DNA of 64,000 nt from Sphingomonas alpina (GTDB lineage: Bacteria; Pseudomonadota; Alphaproteobacteria; Sphingomonadales; Sphingomonadaceae). A program made the position numbers and the translations under genes. The stretch is taken from the NCBI RefSeq assembly GCF_014490665.1, contig NZ_CP061038.1, positions 3,968,001 through 4,032,000 of the forward strand, given 5' to 3'. Of the stretch, positions 61,866 to 64,000 are shown piece after piece. The notes beneath the pieces were generated by a model. It was not told where the DNA came from and did not search any database. It saw only the letters and a program-made list of their open reading frames with translations. Within the stretch, counting starts at the first letter, position 1. Every line of letters starts with the position of its first letter.

Positions 61866-62921
61866 TCAATCGGATCGCGGCGGCGCGGCCGAATTGCGCA
61901 ATACCAATGTCGCCGGCACCACGATCGGCGTGTCGGGCACCTCGCGCCCGGCCTGGTCGGCGATGATCAGTTCAACCGCGCGCGCCGCGACCTCCGCGAT
62001 CGGCTGGACGACGGCAGTCAATGACGGATGGGTGAAGCGCACGATCGGCGTATCGTCAAAGCTGATCAGCGACAGATCGCGCGGCACCTCGATCCCGCGT
62101 TCGCGACCCACCTCCAGCGTCGCCAGTGCCATCTGATCGTTGCTCGCGACGATTGCGCTGGGAGGCGCATCCTGATCGAGCAGATGGTTTGCCGCTTGCT
62201 TGCCCGAGGCGAAGCTGAAATCGCCCTGCGCCAGCAGACCGGCCGTCTCCAGCCCCGCTGCGGCCATCGATGCGCGCCAGCCATCGACACGCCAGGCGCT
62301 GAGTTCATAATCGGCCGGGCCGGCGATAAAGCCGATCCTGCGATGGCCAAGGTCGATCAGATGCTCGGTCGCCAGCCGCGCAGCGCGCTCATCGTCCATC
62401 GTCAGGGCGAAACCGGGGCCCGCTTTCAGCGAGCCGATCCGCGCGAAACTGATCTTGTGGTCGTGGAGCAGGTTGATGATCAGCGGATTTTCCGAATGCG
62501 GCGGTGTCAGGATCACCCCGTCCGGCTGCAATGCGGCGATCGCGCCGAGCAATTCGCGCTCGATATGGTCGCTATGCGTATCGACCAGTTCGATGATCAT
62601 GCGATAGCCATGTTCAGCGCAGGTGAGCATGCCACCGAGCAGCATCTGGTCGACCCAGTCGGTGCCCTGCCGTCCGCGCCAGTCGGCGATGGTACGCTCG
62701 CGATCGTTGAGCGCGAGGATCAGATAGGATCGCGACCCGCTCATCCGCTGCGCAGCGATAGAGGGCACATAGCCAAGCCTGTCGATCGATTCCTGCACCC
62801 GGAGCTTCATCTCCGGGCGGACGTTCGGCTCCTTGTTGATCACCCGGCTGACGGTCTGCAGCGACACGCCCGCATCGGCAGCGACATGCTTGATGGTGAC
62901 CGCTTGCCGCCGACGCGCCAT
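61866..62921 (-). CDS. LacI-family transcriptional regulator
   Basis: 351 aa. HTH at about 8-55: VTIKHVAADAGVSLQTVSRV, then INKEPNVRPE, and hinge helix IAAQRMSGSRSY. The ligand-binding domain (about 65-340) has VASNDQMALATLEVGRERG and ISFDDTPIVRF. It follows the halogenase-like gene by 6 nt and is probably co-transcribed with it. Such LacI plus tryptophan-halogenase-like pairs often sit in sphingomonad/caulobacter TonB-receptor carbohydrate loci; a receptor could lie just beyond the window. Confidence 0.93.
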   Translation of the reverse strand: MARRRQAVTIKHVAADAGVSLQTVSRVINKEPNVRPEMKLRVQESIDRLGYVPSIAAQRMSGSRSYLILALNDRERTIADWRGRQGTDWVDQMLLGGMLTCAEHGYRMIIELVDTHSDHIERELLGAIAALQPDGVILTPPHSENPLIINLLHDHKISFARIGSLKAGPGFALTMDDERAARLATEHLIDLGHRRIGFIAGPADYELSAWRVDGWRASMAAAGLETAGLLAQGDFSFASGKQAANHLLDQDAPPSAIVASNDQMALATLEVGRERGIEVPRDLSLISFDDTPIVRFTHPSLTAVVQPIAEVAARAVELIIADQAGREVPDTPIVVPATLVLRNSAAPPRSD

Positions 62922-62927
62922 GCCCGC

Positions 62928-64000
62928 TCAGCCCTGCATTGCCACGGGCGCCGTACCGCAATAGCGGACGACATAATCGGCATGCGCGGGCAACGTCGCA
63001 ACCGTCCGGGTGACGTTACCGCGCAGCGTACCGAGGAATTTCTCCAGCTCGTCGTCGCGCAATTTCTCGGCGATCGGATGATAGGCGCGCGGCATGATCC
63101 CCTGCCCCATCATCACCTGGACCCAACTGTTTTCAGCGAACAATTCCTCATTCTTACGGAACACACGGCCGGTTTCACGGAACAGTTCGACCTTTTGCGC
63201 CAGCGTATCGGGGATCGGCATGGCCGCACAGTAACGCCAGAAGGGACTGTCGCGCCGATCAGTCGCCTTATAGTGCAGGACAAGGAAATCGCGGATTTGC
63301 AGCATGTCATCATTTTGCTGATCGTTGAATTCCGCAATGTCACGCTCGCTGATATCGCCCTGCGGCATCATTCTCAGCAGGCGCAGTACCGCGCGCTGGA
63401 TCAAATGGATACTGGTGGATTCCAGCGGCTCCATAAAGCCGCTCGACAGGCCGATGGCAACGCAATTGCGATGCCATTGCCGTCGCCGCGCGCCGGCCTG
63501 GAAGCGCAGGAAATTGGGCTCGGTCAGCACCTCGCCCTCGATATTGCCGAGCAGCCGTTCGAGCGCATCTTCGCGGCTCAGATAGCGACTGCAATAGACC
63601 AGTCCGTTGCCGGAACGATGTTGCAGCGGGATACGCCATTGCCAGCCGGCGTCATGCGCCATCGCGCGGGTATAAGGGACCGCCGGCCCGACATTTTCGG
63701 TCTGCAGCGCGATCGCGGAATCGCACGGCAGATAATGCGTCCAGTCGTCATAGCCGGCGTGCAGCGTCTGTTCGATCAGCAGCGCGCGGAATCCCGTGCA
63801 ATCGATAAACAGATCGCCCTCGATCCGCGTACCGGAATCGAGCACCAGCGCAGCGATATCGCCATTTTCGCCGTCGAGCTCGACTTGCGAAATCCGACCC
63901 TCGATGCGCCTGGCCCCATCTCCCTCGGCCATGGTGCGCAGGAATTTGGCATAGAGCGTCGAATCGAGTTGATACGCATAATTCATCGCCTCATCGGGCA
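62928..64000 (-). CDS. Tryptophan-halogenase-like flavoprotein (partial, 5' end outside window)
   Basis: At least 357 codons are visible and the frame is open across the right edge. Typical features: a Y-Q-L-D start of the substrate domain, LFIDCTGFRALLIEQTL, AIGLSSGFMEPLESTSIHLIQ and QGIMPRAYHPIAE near the C-terminus. The N-terminal FAD GxGxxG and the halogenase Lys region lie outside, so true FADH2-dependent halogenase activity cannot be judged. Members next to TonB receptors in these bacteria often have unknown function. Confidence 0.88.
   Translation of the reverse strand, partial: PDEAMNYAYQLDSTLYAKFLRTMAEGDGARRIEGRISQVELDGENGDIAALVLDSGTRIEGDLFIDCTGFRALLIEQTLHAGYDDWTHYLPCDSAIALQTENVGPAVPYTRAMAHDAGWQWRIPLQHRSGNGLVYCSRYLSREDALERLLGNIEGEVLTEPNFLRFQAGARRRQWHRNCVAIGLSSGFMEPLESTSIHLIQRAVLRLLRMMPQGDISERDIAEFNDQQNDDMLQIRDFLVLHYKATDRRDSPFWRYCAAMPIPDTLAQKVELFRETGRVFRKNEELFAENSWVQVMMGQGIMPRAYHPIAEKLRDDELEKFLGTLRGNVTRTVATLPAHADYVVRYCGTAPVAMQG

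Overview
The window looks like chromosomal DNA of a Sphingomonas-type alphaproteobacterium (family Sphingomonadaceae). Its coding regions are GC-rich. It carries two large TonB-dependent receptors, the gene orders hisG-hisD-nusB-thiL-hppA and infA-maf-RNase E/G-yacG-tRNA-Phe, and dispersed palindromic repeats containing CTTCGACAAGCTCAG. The genus is an inference from synteny and composition. No phage integrase, transposase or CRISPR array was seen.

Layout. 1-5.2 kb: an HxlR-type repressor diverges from a cassette of small proteins (VOC/glyoxalase-like, DoxX-like, GST, a doubled DUF1428 protein, a RibD/DHFR-like protein). 5.3-8.3 kb: J-domain protein, then bolA, GST, Nudix and pirin. 8.3-19.7 kb: a sugar-uptake and phosphorolysis locus with a TonB receptor, a LacI regulator, an esterase (frameshifted), a GH65 phosphorylase, beta-phosphoglucomutase, an XRE regulator and two MFS transporters. 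A near-identical palindrome built on GAAATGCATTTC sits before the receptor/LacI pair and before the sugar MFS gene, which suggests one LacI regulon. 19.9-29.7 kb: an alpha/beta hydrolase, a DUF2332 protein, hisG, hisD, nusB, thiL, a K+-independent H+-pyrophosphatase and an S9 peptidase. 29.7-33.2 kb: an MpaB-like protein, infA, maf, a short RNase E/G, yacG and tRNA-Phe. 33.2-38.3 kb: GNAT/TetR facing SDR/MFS, an L,D-transpeptidase and a lipoprotein. 38.3-47.3 kb: an M20 peptidase, a TetR/BetI-like regulator facing a Rieske oxygenase plus a PYROXD2-like flavoprotein, a CxxC-rich protein, a LuxR-type regulator and an amino-acid permease. 47.8-56.3 kb: a TPR-sulfotransferase, a second TonB receptor, and an operon for an isoquinoline oxidoreductase-like molybdoenzyme with a dihaem cytochrome and a crotonase. 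56.4-64 kb: a fused DegT aminotransferase-FAD oxidoreductase with a GT2 glycosyltransferase, an orphan contractile-tail sheath gene, a second LacI regulator and a tryptophan-halogenase-like gene cut by the window end.

Most notable observations. (1) Three intergenic elements (about 18.3, 30.7 and 47.6 kb) share two conserved boxes, GAGAAAGAGC and TTGAATCG, 60-69 nt apart, with different but equally foldable hairpins between them. Two of the three are preceded by 11-nt-periodic AACAG repeats. I do not recognise this family; it may be a structured RNA or a mobile palindromic element. (2) The aminotransferase-oxidoreductase fusion lies next to a glycosyltransferase and an orphan tail sheath. (3) Four genes, including the normally essential nusB, are each broken by one missing base in a homopolymer, a pattern that points to sequencing error rather than real decay.
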